Source of the DNA: Streptomyces lacrimifluminis
Lineage (GTDB): Bacteria > Actinomycetota > Actinomycetes > Streptomycetales > Streptomycetaceae
DNA length: 64,000 nt
Assembly: GCF_014646095.1 (NCBI RefSeq)
Contig: NZ_BMMU01000016.1
Location: forward strand, 120,017 to 184,016
Direction of reading: 5' to 3'
Part shown: positions 8,519-16,615 of the stretch, piece by piece
How the letters are laid out: every line of letters starts with the position of its first letter
How positions within the stretch are numbered: position 1 is the first letter of the stretch
The notes under the pieces: model-generated
Database searches by the model: none
Seen by the model: the letters and a program-made list of their open reading frames with translations, nothing else
Told to the model about the DNA's origin: nothing
Position numbers and translations under genes: made by a program

Positions 8519-10029
8519 GGGGTGCCCTCCCGCTTGTCGGTGGCGTACGCGTGGCGGTAGAGCGCGAGGGACGGCGCGTACCGTCCGCTCGGGTCGCGCT
8601 GGTGGAGTTCGTCGAGGATCTCGTGCGCCCAGCTCCGGCCGAGCCTGCGGCTCCACTCGAAGGGCCCGAGCGGGTAGTTGACGCCGAGGCGCATCGCCGT
8701 GTCGACGTCCTCCTCGGTGGCGACGCCCTTGGCGACGGCGTCGTGCGCGAGGTCGACGATCCGGGCCACCGTACGGGCGACGATCATGCCGGGGGTGTCC
8801 CCGAGGACGCTGACGTCCTTGCCGAGCGCCTGGAAGAGGCCGACGGCCTCGGAGAGGGTCTGCGGCTGGGTGTCCTGGGAGGCGGACAGGGCGATGCGGG
8901 TGGCCCGCCGGTAGTCGAGGGCGAGGTCGAAGTAGACGACGTCACGGAACTCGACGCTGGTCTGTCCGTCGGCGAGGACCAGCTGTCCGCCGCTGGGCAG
9001 CACCAGCCGGGTGCCGTGGTCCTCCTCGTCCTCACGGACGGGAACGCCCGCCTCGCGGATCAGCGCGAGGAGGTCGGACGCGGGGCCCAGGTCACCCTCG
9101 GCGACGACGTAGGCGGGCGCCTGGGCCTTCTCCGCGGTGTGCGGTTCGGCGCGCTCGGCGTCGTCCCCGTAGTCGTACCAGCCCTGCCCGGTCTTGCGGC
9201 CGAGCCGGCCCGACTCGACGAGCCGCCGCTGGGCCAGCGAGGGCGTGAAGCGCACGTCCTGGAAGAAGGCCTGCCACACGGAGTGGGTGACGGCCTCGTT
9301 GACGTCCTGCCCGATCAGGTCGGTCAGCTCGAACGCGCCCATCCGGAACCCGCCGCACTCGCGCAGCACCGCGTCGATGGTGGCGGGGTCGGCGGACTGG
9401 GCCTCGTACGCGGCGAAGGCCTCCGCGTAGAAGGGCCGGGCGAGGCGGTTGACGATGAAGCCGGGGGTGTCGGCGCAGGCGACCGGGGTCTTGCCCCAGG
9501 CGCGGGCCATCTCGTACGCGCGCGTGGCCGACGTGACGTCGGTGGCGAACCCGGAGACGACCTCCACGAGGGGCAGCAGCGGCGCCGGGTTGAAGAAGTG
9601 CAGCCCCACGAAGCGCCCCGGGTTGCGCAGGACGCCACCGATGGCGGTGACGGACAGGGAGGAGGTGTTGGTGGCGAGCAGACAGTCCTCGTCGACCACG
9701 TCCTCCAGGTCGCGCAGCAGCTGCTGCTTCACGTCGAGCTGTTCGAGGACGGCCTCGACGACGAGGGAGCAGTCGGCGAGTTCGGCGAGGCTCCCTGCGG
9801 CGTGCAGCCGGCCCCGGGCGGCGTCCCGGTCGGCCGGCGTCATCCGGTCCTTCTCGACGAGCCGGTCGAGCCGCGCGCCGATCGCGTCGGCGGCGTCCTG
9901 GGCCCGCCCTGGCGCGGCATCGAACAGCCGTACGTGATGACCGGCGACCAGCGCGACCTGGGCGATGCCCTGTCCCATGGTGCCGGTGCCGACGACGGCC
10001 ACGGGGCTGCTGAGGTCGAGTGCAGTCAT
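8515..10029 (-). CDS. paaH: 3-hydroxyacyl-CoA dehydrogenase (PaaH-type)
   Basis: This NAD-dependent enzyme oxidises 3-hydroxyacyl-CoA (3-hydroxyadipyl-CoA in phenylacetate catabolism). The N-terminal Rossmann motif is VVGTGTMGQGIAQ, followed by the ATNTSSLSVTAI and GLHFFNPAPLLPLVEVV segments with the catalytic His. It has two C-terminal 3HCDH domains (GFIVNR near 200 and a second near 420), giving 504 residues, which is the PaaH/FadB-like double-domain form. It is divergent from paaN and coupled to the downstream tetR. The spacer to paaN contains a DnaA box and a PaaR-like operator. Confidence 0.9.
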   Translation of the reverse strand: MTALDLSSPVAVVGTGTMGQGIAQVALVAGHHVRLFDAAPGRAQDAADAIGARLDRLVEKDRMTPADRDAARGRLHAAGSLAELADCSLVVEAVLEQLDVKQQLLRDLEDVVDEDCLLATNTSSLSVTAIGGVLRNPGRFVGLHFFNPAPLLPLVEVVSGFATDVTSATRAYEMARAWGKTPVACADTPGFIVNRLARPFYAEAFAAYEAQSADPATIDAVLRECGGFRMGAFELTDLIGQDVNEAVTHSVWQAFFQDVRFTPSLAQRRLVESGRLGRKTGQGWYDYGDDAERAEPHTAEKAQAPAYVVAEGDLGPASDLLALIREAGVPVREDEEDHGTRLVLPSGGQLVLADGQTSVEFRDVVYFDLALDYRRATRIALSASQDTQPQTLSEAVGLFQALGKDVSVLGDTPGMIVARTVARIVDLAHDAVAKGVATEEDVDTAMRLGVNYPLGPFEWSRRLGRSWAHEILDELHQRDPSGRYAPSLALYRHAYATDKREGTP

Positions 10030-10052
10030 GTGCGCGATCCTCCCGCACGGCG

Positions 10053-10061
10053 TTGTCCACA
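10053..10061 (+). other. DnaA box TTGTCCACA
   Basis: This is a perfect Streptomyces-type DnaA box in the paaH-paaN spacer. It is isolated rather than part of an oriC-like array. Confidence 0.55.
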
Positions 10062-10085
10062 GATGCGGCGGACCCCCTTGTCCCG

Positions 10086-10099
10086 ACCGATCGTTCGGT
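10086..10099. promoter_or_regulatory. Palindromic operator ACCGATCGTTCGGT, PaaR-like
   Basis: A near-perfect palindrome between divergent paaH-tetR and paaN, 57 bp upstream of the paaH start. It fits the ACCGNNCGNNCGGT core that I recall for corynebacterial PaaR. This is the natural autoregulatory site for the tetR gene of this operon. Confidence 0.65.
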
Positions 10100-10213
10100 T
10101 ACTCTAACTCTGTCGTGCCTTTTCTGCCCAGGTCATGTCCCCGTTCATGCACCGGGTCACGCCCCAGGTCATGAGCTCAACGAAGTGCTCTTGAGACGAG
10201 GAGTTGGTCCCTG

Positions 10214-11920
10214 ATGGCCGCCGAACTCACCGCGCACCAGCTGATCGCCCAGCACCGGCCCACCCTCGACCAGGCGCTGGAAGCGATCCGCACACGCGCG
10301 TACTGGTCCCCGCACCCCGAACACCCCAAGGCGTACGGGGAGGACGGCAGCCTGGACCTGGCCGCGGGCAGGGCCGCCTTCGACGCCGTCCTGAACACCC
10401 GCCTCGACCTCGGCCAGCCCGGCACCGACGACTGGGTGGGCGGCGAGGTGTCCCCGTACGGCGTCGAGCTGGGCGTCACCTACCCGCACGCGGACGTCGA
10501 CGTGCTGCTGCCCGCCATGAAGGCCGGCCTGCGCGCCTGGCGCGACGCGGGCGCGGAGGTCCGCGCGATGGTCTGCCTGGAGATCCTCAAGCGGATCAGC
10601 GGCCGGACGCACGAGTTCGCGCACGCGGTCATGCACACCAGCGGCCAGGCCTTCATGATGGCGTTCCAGGCGGGCGGCCCGCACGCCCAGGACCGCGGCC
10701 TGGAAGCGGTGGCGTACGCGTACGCGGAGCAGGTGCGCACCCCCGGCACCGCGGAGTGGAGCAAGCCCCAGGGCAAGCGCGACCCGCTGGCCCTCACGAA
10801 GGAGTTCACGCCGGTCCCGCGCGGTATCGCGCTCCTCATCGGCTGCAACACCTTCCCGACGTGGAACGGCTACCCGGGCCTGTTCGCGTCCCTCGCCACG
10901 GGCAACGCGGTCGTCGTGAAGCCCCACCCGCGCGCGGTACTGCCGCTCGCGCTGACGGTCGGTATCGCGCGCGAGGTCCTGGCGGAGACCGGTTTCGACC
11001 CGAACCTGGTGGCGCTGGCGGCCGAGCGCCCGGGCGAGGGCATCGCGAAGACCCTGGCGACCCGCCCGGAGATCCGGATCATCGACTACACGGGATCGAC
11101 GTCGTTCGGCGACTGGCTGGAGGCCAACGCCCGCCAGGCGCAGGTCTACACGGAGAAGGCCGGCGTCAACACGGTGATCGTGGAGTCGACCGACAACTAC
11201 CAGGGCATGCTGTCGAACCTCGCCTTCGCCCTCTCCCTGTACAGCGGCCAGATGTGCACCACCCCGCAGAACCTCCTGATCCCCCGCGACGGCATCCGTA
11301 CGGAGGAGGGCCACAAGTCCTACGACGACGTCGTCACCGGCCTCGCAGCGGCCGTCGGCGGCCTCCTGGGCGACGACGCGCGCGCGAACGGGCTGCTGGG
11401 CGCGATCGTCAACCCCGATGTGAAGGCACGGCTGGAGGCGGCGGCCGGGCTCGGCGAGGTCGCCCTGGCCTCGCGGGAGGTCGTGAACCCCGACTTCCCG
11501 GACGCGGTGGTCCGTACGCCCGTCATCGTGAAGCTCGACGGCACGCGGAAATACTGGGACGGGGCGGACTCCGAGGCCGCCTACATGAGCGAGTGCTTCG
11601 GTCCGGTCTCCTTCGCCGTCGCGGTCGACTCGGCGGCGGACGCGGTGGAACTGCTGCGACGGACGATCCGGGACAAGGGCGCGATGACGGTCGGCGCGTA
11701 CACGACCGACCCGGAGGTCGAACAGGCCGTCCAGGAGGCCTGCCTGGAGGAGTGCGCCCAGCTGTCGCTGAACCTGACCGGCGGGGTGTACGTCAACCAG
11801 ACGGCCGCCTTCTCCGACTTCCACGGCTCGGGCGGCAACCCGGCGGCGAACGCGGCACTGTGCGACGGGGCGTTCGTGGCGAACCGCTTCCGGGTGGTGG
11901 AGGTGCGCCGCCAGGCCTAG
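10214..11920 (+). CDS. paaN: Phenylacetate degradation protein PaaN (aldehyde dehydrogenase family)
   Basis: The 568-residue protein is an aldehyde-dehydrogenase-superfamily member of the PaaN type. PaaN enzymes act on the ring-opened aldehyde in phenylacetyl-CoA catabolism. Visible features are an N-terminal extension of about 100 residues, the cofactor segment GCNTFPTWNGYPGLFASLATGN, VVKPHPRAVLP, DYTGSTSFG and the cysteine region SGQMCTTPQNLLIP, where the Cys is the likely nucleophile. ATG at 10214 follows a GAGACGAGGAG-like site. Co-location with paaH and a TetR gene supports the pathway assignment. Confidence 0.88.
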   Translation: MAAELTAHQLIAQHRPTLDQALEAIRTRAYWSPHPEHPKAYGEDGSLDLAAGRAAFDAVLNTRLDLGQPGTDDWVGGEVSPYGVELGVTYPHADVDVLLPAMKAGLRAWRDAGAEVRAMVCLEILKRISGRTHEFAHAVMHTSGQAFMMAFQAGGPHAQDRGLEAVAYAYAEQVRTPGTAEWSKPQGKRDPLALTKEFTPVPRGIALLIGCNTFPTWNGYPGLFASLATGNAVVVKPHPRAVLPLALTVGIAREVLAETGFDPNLVALAAERPGEGIAKTLATRPEIRIIDYTGSTSFGDWLEANARQAQVYTEKAGVNTVIVESTDNYQGMLSNLAFALSLYSGQMCTTPQNLLIPRDGIRTEEGHKSYDDVVTGLAAAVGGLLGDDARANGLLGAIVNPDVKARLEAAAGLGEVALASREVVNPDFPDAVVRTPVIVKLDGTRKYWDGADSEAAYMSECFGPVSFAVAVDSAADAVELLRRTIRDKGAMTVGAYTTDPEVEQAVQEACLEECAQLSLNLTGGVYVNQTAAFSDFHGSGGNPAANAALCDGAFVANRFRVVEVRRQA

Positions 11921-11953
11921 GCACGGCCAGGCCCAGGCCCAGGCACCTCAGGC

Positions 11954-12727
11954 CTAGAAGGCCCGCCCGCCGGTGACGCTCCAGTGGTACAGCGTCATGG
12001 CCACGCTGGTCGCGAGGTTGTAGCTGGAGACCTGGGGGCGCATCGGGAGGGACACCAGGTGGTCGCCGCGCGCGCGTAGGTCGGGCGACAGCCCGCTGCG
12101 CTCGGAGCCGAAGGCGAGTACGGCGTCGTCCGGGATCTTCAGCGCCCGGATGTCGTCGCCCTCCGGATCGAGCGCGAACACCGGCCCGGACGGCAGCTCG
12201 GCCACCGCGAGGCGCTCCACGGCGGTCGCGAAGTGCAGCCCCGCCCCAGCGCGTACGACGGTGGGGTGCCAGGGGTCCAGGGTCCCGGTCATGACGACCC
12301 CGGTCACCCCGAAGCCGGCGGCGAGCCGGATCACCGCCCCGGCGTTGCCGAGGTTGCGCGGGTTGTCGAGGACGACGACGGGCGCGGTCCGGGGCGTACG
12401 CGCGAGCGCCTCCAGATTGGCCTCGCGGGAGGGCCGTACGGCCAGGGCAGCCACCGCGGTGGGGTGCGGGCGCGGCACGAGGGACGTGTACGTCGTGGCC
12501 GGGACCTCGGTCAGGAGGGCGTCCAGGGTGTCCCGTACGTCCGGAGCGAGTGCGGCGGCGAGATCCAGGGTCTTCCGGCGGTCGGTCGTCACGGCGACCG
12601 GGATCCGCGCGCCGAAGCGGACGGCGTGCTTGAGGGCGTGGAAGCCGTCGAGCAGGACGGAATCGCATGCGAGCCGCTGCCAGTCGCTCACCGCGTCGAT
12701 TGCCGGGCCTGTCGCTGCGTCCGTCAT
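11954..12727 (-). CDS. SpoU/TrmH-family RNA 2'-O-methyltransferase
   Basis: This 257-residue protein is a SPOUT RNA methyltransferase. It has the three conserved motifs: VVLDNPRNLGNAGAVIR (motif 1), LAFGSERSGLS (motif 2) and SYNLATSVAMTLYH (motif 3, part of the AdoMet knot). An N-terminal substrate-binding segment of about 110 residues precedes them. The substrate (tRNA or 23S rRNA site) cannot be assigned. Its ATG overlaps the HTTM gene stop (ATGA), so it is the last gene of a three-gene leftward operon. Confidence 0.88.
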   Translation of the reverse strand: MTDAATGPAIDAVSDWQRLACDSVLLDGFHALKHAVRFGARIPVAVTTDRRKTLDLAAALAPDVRDTLDALLTEVPATTYTSLVPRPHPTAVAALAVRPSREANLEALARTPRTAPVVVLDNPRNLGNAGAVIRLAAGFGVTGVVMTGTLDPWHPTVVRAGAGLHFATAVERLAVAELPSGPVFALDPEGDDIRALKIPDDAVLAFGSERSGLSPDLRARGDHLVSLPMRPQVSSYNLATSVAMTLYHWSVTGGRAF

Positions 12728-13992
12728 GCCGTGAAGCCTACGTGCGGGGATTCCGCCGCCTTGTCCGCCGGGTCGCCGCCCGTCTCGCGGGCGCGCTCGT
12801 CCGGCCCGGTACCGCCGTTTCTCCGCAGGCGGGCGAGAAGGCGCGCACACACGCGCGTGGCCCGGTCGCCGAGGCGGCGCAGGAAGGAGGTCGGCAGGAA
12901 CACGGCGTCCGCGGCGATCATCGCGAGGGAGAAGAAGGGCAGTCCGAGGACGACGGCGATCACGGCGTGCTCGGTCATCATCACGGCCAGCAGGATGTTC
13001 TTGACCCGCCGGTTGAAGAGCGTGAAGGGGAAGGCGACCTGCACGGCCACCGTCCCGTACGTCACCAGCAGCACCATCGTGCCGCTCGACGACATCAGGT
13101 CGGAGAGCGCGGGCCAGGGGGAGAAGTAGTCGAGGTGGAGCGGGTAGTGGACGGCGGTGCCGTCCTGCCAGCGTGAGCCCTGGATCTTGTACCAGCCGGC
13201 CGTCGCGTAGATCAGACAGGCCTCGGCCATGATCACGAAGAGGGCCGCGTTGTGCACGAGGTTGCCGACGATGTCGAGGAGCGTCCGCGCCTCGCCGCCC
13301 TGCCCACGCCGGGCCACGACCCACCCCACGCCCTGTGCCAGCCACATGCCCCAGAGGATCACCGGGACCAGCGGGTCGCCGTCGAGCTTGCCGGCCGCGA
13401 TACCGCCCAGGAGGAGCACCCCGAGGACGCCCCAGAGCACGGGACCCACACGGTCGGGGGCGGGGTCGTCGTCGGGGTCCACGCGGGCGCGTGCCTTTCG
13501 GGCGCGCCGGGCGTCCAGGGACCACACCTGGCCGCAGCGCGTGAACACCAGGTAGAGGGACATCAGGTGCAGGACGTTGTCGCCGCCGTCGCCCATGAAG
13601 ATGCTGCGGTTCTGGAGCGAGAGCACACCGACCATGAAGAGCACGGACAGGGTGCGGGTCCGCCAGCCGAGCAGGAGAAGGAGGCTGGCGAGCACCGCGA
13701 GCACATAGACGAGCTCGAACCAGAGCTGGCTGCCGGACCACATCAGGACCGTGAAGGCACCGTTGTCCGCGATGAGCTGTTGGGCGAGATCCCAGCTCCA
13801 GGGGCCGTCGGGGCCGTACAGCTCCTGCCGGTGCGGGAACTCGCGCAGCAGGAACAGCAGCCAGGTCGCGGAGAACCCGATGCGCACGACGGCGGTCTGG
13901 TAGGGGCCCAGGGCGGTCTCGGTGACGCGGCCGATGCCACGGGAGACCGACCGGGAGAGCGAACGGGAGGCCGCGGGAACCAGGCGGGTCAT
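12724..13992 (-). CDS. HTTM-domain membrane protein (vitamin K gamma-carboxylase-like)
   Basis: The 422-residue protein is a polytopic membrane protein of the HTTM family, related to the membrane half of vitamin-K-dependent gamma-carboxylases. Typical segments are VVRIGFSATWLLFLLREFP, NRSIFMGDGGDN, YATAGWYKIQGSRWQDG with YPLHLDYF, and LFNRRVKNILLAVMMTEHAVIA. It begins with ATG overlapping the DUF5819 stop and ends overlapping the SpoU start. Pairing with a DUF5819 protein is common in streptomycetes and suggests a two-protein membrane unit. The reaction is unknown. Confidence 0.85.
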   Translation of the reverse strand: MTRLVPAASRSLSRSVSRGIGRVTETALGPYQTAVVRIGFSATWLLFLLREFPHRQELYGPDGPWSWDLAQQLIADNGAFTVLMWSGSQLWFELVYVLAVLASLLLLLGWRTRTLSVLFMVGVLSLQNRSIFMGDGGDNVLHLMSLYLVFTRCGQVWSLDARRARKARARVDPDDDPAPDRVGPVLWGVLGVLLLGGIAAGKLDGDPLVPVILWGMWLAQGVGWVVARRGQGGEARTLLDIVGNLVHNAALFVIMAEACLIYATAGWYKIQGSRWQDGTAVHYPLHLDYFSPWPALSDLMSSSGTMVLLVTYGTVAVQVAFPFTLFNRRVKNILLAVMMTEHAVIAVVLGLPFFSLAMIAADAVFLPTSFLRRLGDRATRVCARLLARLRRNGGTGPDERARETGGDPADKAAESPHVGFTA

Positions 13993-14756
13993 GAGCCCTC
14001 CCCCTTCGTCGCGCCGGCCGCGCCTGTCGCCTCGGCCGCCTCGTCGTCGGGGACGGGCCACCAGGACAGTACGCGGTACGTGGGCGTCTCGGACACCTGC
14101 TCCTGGCTCCACTCGGGCGGCCGGACGTTCGTACTGCGGGAGCGGACCTGGACGCGGTCGATCGTGCCGTCGGGTCCTGCCGCGCCCTCGCGGTCGAGCC
14201 GCATGAGGACGATGCGGCGCAGGTACTGCTCGGCGAGGGCACCGCGCAGGCCCGAGGGACGGTTCTCGGCGTCGTGCGAGGCGAGGAGGAAGTCCCAGGC
14301 CCGGCGCAGCTCGTTCTGCTGGGTGTGGCTGGGCATCGGATTGCCGTCGATGGCCTCGCCGTCCTGCGCGGAGAGGTCGTACCAGCCGGTCGTCCGGGCG
14401 CCGCCGTCCGCGGTACGGACATCGGCGCGGACCTCGACGGCGACGTTCTGCTGCAGCGGGTTGGGGGCGAAGAGCTTCCAGTTCTGTTCGAACTCCGGGT
14501 AGATCCAGTCGTCGATCGTCCGGGTGTGCTCCTTGGTGGCCGTGTTCGAGGGCGCGACGTGCAGAAAGACCATGCCGAGGTGGAAGCACGCGGCGACGCC
14601 GACGACCGCGACAGCGAGGGCGGCGCCCAGCTGGTAGGGGAGGGAGAGGGCGGCCAGTGCCGACCGGGGAGCCTCCTCGGGATCGGGAGTGCCCGCGGAC
14701 TCGCCGGGCTCGTCGCGCCCGTGCCCGGCGTCCGGGCCTGCCTCGTACGCGTCCAT
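13989..14756 (-). CDS. DUF5819 single-pass membrane protein, partner of HTTM
   Basis: The 255-residue protein has a charged N-terminus, one membrane helix at about 35-60 (LGAALAVAVVGVAACFHLG) and an extracytoplasmic domain with FEQNWKLFAPNPLQQN. That motif is typical of DUF5819 proteins encoded next to HTTM genes. ATG at 14756 follows a GGGAGA/GGGGCGGA purine tract. It heads the leftward operon with HTTM and SpoU and is divergent from the acyl-CoA dehydrogenase. The function is unknown. Confidence 0.8.
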   Translation of the reverse strand: MDAYEAGPDAGHGRDEPGESAGTPDPEEAPRSALAALSLPYQLGAALAVAVVGVAACFHLGMVFLHVAPSNTATKEHTRTIDDWIYPEFEQNWKLFAPNPLQQNVAVEVRADVRTADGGARTTGWYDLSAQDGEAIDGNPMPSHTQQNELRRAWDFLLASHDAENRPSGLRGALAEQYLRRIVLMRLDREGAAGPDGTIDRVQVRSRSTNVRPPEWSQEQVSETPTYRVLSWWPVPDDEAAEATGAAGATKGEGS

Positions 14757-14898
14757 TCCGCCCCGTCTCCCGATACCCGCTCCCGTCGCGCCTGCGGCGC
14801 GCGCACGGGCACGGTACTCAAGGTCACCCACACAGCACAGCCCCCCTTCGCACACCTGCACGACCACTGAGCGGCGACCGGGAGGCCGGACCCGGGGG

Positions 14899-14907
14899 TT
14901 GTCCACA
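14899..14907 (+). other. DnaA box TTGTCCACA
   Basis: A perfect DnaA box in the DUF5819/acyl-CoA dehydrogenase spacer, close to two other regulatory palindromes. Confidence 0.5.
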
Positions 14908-14952
14908 GCCGTTGACACCCTATGGCCCACCGCCGGACCATCGACTCGACAA

Positions 14953-14966
14953 ACCGAACGATCGGT
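14953..14966. promoter_or_regulatory. Perfect palindromic operator ACCGAACGATCGGT, PaaR-like
   Basis: The core matches the other two ACCG...CGGT sites at 6978 and 10086. It lies 103 bp upstream of the acyl-CoA dehydrogenase and in the promoter region of the divergent DUF5819 gene. This links both genes to the same proposed TetR regulon. Confidence 0.6.
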
Positions 14967-15006
14967 CGCCATCACACACCCTCCGACCCTGCCCGTTCCC
15001 TTCTTC

Positions 15007-15020
15007 TAGAACCTGTTCTA
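15007..15020. promoter_or_regulatory. KstR-type box TAGAACCTGTTCTA
   Basis: It fits the mycobacterial KstR consensus TNNAACNNGTTNNA at every fixed position and adds a perfect 6-bp arm palindrome. It lies 49 bp upstream of the acyl-CoA dehydrogenase start, a suitable place for a repressor of that gene. Confidence 0.55.
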
Positions 15021-15068
15021 TCTTGACGCCCCGTCAGATCACCCGCCCCGGGCCGAGAGGACAGCACC

Positions 15069-16217
15069 ATGGACTTCAGGTTCAGTGAGGAGCAGCAGGC
15101 GGCGGTCGAGGCGGCCCGGGCGGTGTTCGGCGGGGTCGCACCGGACTCAGTGCCCAGTCCGTCGCTCGTCCCGGGTGCCGTCGCGGACGACTTCGACCGG
15201 GCCCTGTGGGAGAGGCTCGCCGGCGCGGACCTGCTGAGCCTGCTGCTCGACGAGGAGTACGGCGGGGCCGGCCTCGACGCCATCGCCCTGTGCCTCGTGC
15301 TGCGCGAGTCCGCGAAGGTACTGGCCAGGGTGCCCCTGCTGGAGAGCTGCGCCGCCGCCGCGGCCGTACAGGCGTACGGGGGCGGGGAGTTGCGGGGCGA
15401 GGTCTTGCACCGGGCCGGGGCGGGCGAACTCGTGCTCACCGTCGCCGCGCACGGCCGCACCGGCCACGACCCCGCCGAACTCGCCGTGACCGCGCGCCGG
15501 GACGGCGACCTCTGGGTCCTCGACGGAGTCCAGACGGCGATCCCCTGGGCGCACAACGCCGACTTCGTCCTCGTCCCCGCGCGCACGAACGCCGACCGGA
15601 CCGTCCTCGCCCTCGTCCCCCGCGTCCACGAAGGCGTCCCGCTCGACGGCGCCGCCCTCGCCGAGCAGATATCCACCGCCGGAGAGCGGCTCGGCGAACT
15701 GCGCCTGGAATCCGTGCGGCTGCCGGACCGCTACGTCCTCGAAACCGACGGCGCCTGGCCGTGGCTGCGCGATCTGCTGACCGTCGGGACCTGCGCCCTG
15801 GCGCTCGGACTGGGTACGGCGGTGCTGAGCATGACCAGCGACTACACCGGCAAGCGGGAGCAGTTCGGGCACCCGCTGGCCACCTTCCAGGCCGTCGCCG
15901 TGCAGGCCGCCGACCGGTACATCGACCTGCGCGCGATGGAGGCCACGCTGTGGCAGGCGGCATGGCGGATCGGCACGAGGGCGGGCGGTGCGCTGCCCGT
16001 CTCCGGAGATGTCGCCGTCGCCAAGATCTGGGCCTCGGAAGGGGTACGCAGGGTCGTGCAGACCGCACAGCACCTGCACGGCGGTTTCGGCGCCGACACC
16101 GACTACCCGCTGCACCGGTACCACGCCTGGGCGAAGTACCTGGAGCTGTCGCTCGGCCCCGCGGCGGCCCACGAGGAGGCCCTGGGCGACCTGCTCGCGG
16201 CACACCAACTGGGCTGA
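15069..16217 (+). CDS. Acyl-CoA dehydrogenase family protein
   Basis: The 382-residue protein has the acyl-CoA dehydrogenase fold. There is an N-terminal helical domain (MDFRFSEEQQ), a middle beta-domain, and a C-terminal helical domain with YTGKREQFGHPLATFQAV and LHGGFGADTDYPLHRY. The canonical YEGT catalytic segment is not evident, and the short C-terminus resembles the steroid-type FadE subunits that work as heteromers. I therefore cannot say whether it is catalytic alone. ATG at 15069 is preceded by GAGAGGACAGCACC. The KstR-type box just upstream supports a sterol or side-chain catabolic role, but no partner fadE is adjacent. Confidence 0.85.
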   Translation: MDFRFSEEQQAAVEAARAVFGGVAPDSVPSPSLVPGAVADDFDRALWERLAGADLLSLLLDEEYGGAGLDAIALCLVLRESAKVLARVPLLESCAAAAAVQAYGGGELRGEVLHRAGAGELVLTVAAHGRTGHDPAELAVTARRDGDLWVLDGVQTAIPWAHNADFVLVPARTNADRTVLALVPRVHEGVPLDGAALAEQISTAGERLGELRLESVRLPDRYVLETDGAWPWLRDLLTVGTCALALGLGTAVLSMTSDYTGKREQFGHPLATFQAVAVQAADRYIDLRAMEATLWQAAWRIGTRAGGALPVSGDVAVAKIWASEGVRRVVQTAQHLHGGFGADTDYPLHRYHAWAKYLELSLGPAAAHEEALGDLLAAHQLG

Positions 16218-16249
16218 AGCAGGCAGGGGGGCCGGCACGCGACCGGCGT

Positions 16250-16597
16250 TCAGGCGACGAAGCCCGGCGCACCCTCGTCGGTGACGACCGGGCGGCCCGC
16301 CGCCTCCCACACCTGCATGCCGCCGTCGACGTTCACGGCGTCGATGCCCTGCTGGACCAGGTAGTTCGTCACCTGAGCCGACCGGCCACCGGAGCGGCAG
16401 ATCACATTGACCCGGCCGTCCTGCGGTACCGCCTCGGTCAGCTCTCCGTAGCGGGAGACGAATTCGCTCATCGGGATGTGCAACGCCCCCTCGGCGTGCC
16501 CCGCCCGCCACTCCTCGTCCTCACGGACGTCCAGCAGGAAGTCGCCGTCCTTGAGGTCCGTGACCTCGACCGTGGGCACACCAGATCCAAAACGCAT
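16250..16597 (-). CDS. Single-domain rhodanese-like protein
   Basis: The 115-residue protein is one rhodanese domain, a sulfurtransferase fold. It has LLDVREDEEWRAGHAEGA and the active-site loop CRSGGRSA with Cys67. The six-residue loop fits sulfur transfer rather than a phosphatase loop. The sulfur acceptor is unknown. It converges with the acyl-CoA dehydrogenase gene and is downstream of the J-domain gene by 18 bp, so it may be co-transcribed with it. Confidence 0.88.
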   Translation of the reverse strand: MRFGSGVPTVEVTDLKDGDFLLDVREDEEWRAGHAEGALHIPMSEFVSRYGELTEAVPQDGRVNVICRSGGRSAQVTNYLVQQGIDAVNVDGGMQVWEAAGRPVVTDEGAPGFVA

Positions 16598-16615
16598 GCC
16601 CCGACGATACCCAGG

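Noticed and set aside
11954..14941. A 995-codon leftward frame spanning SpoU, HTTM and DUF5819
   Set aside because: Only its last part is the SpoU gene; upstream it is out of frame with the real HTTM and DUF5819 genes.
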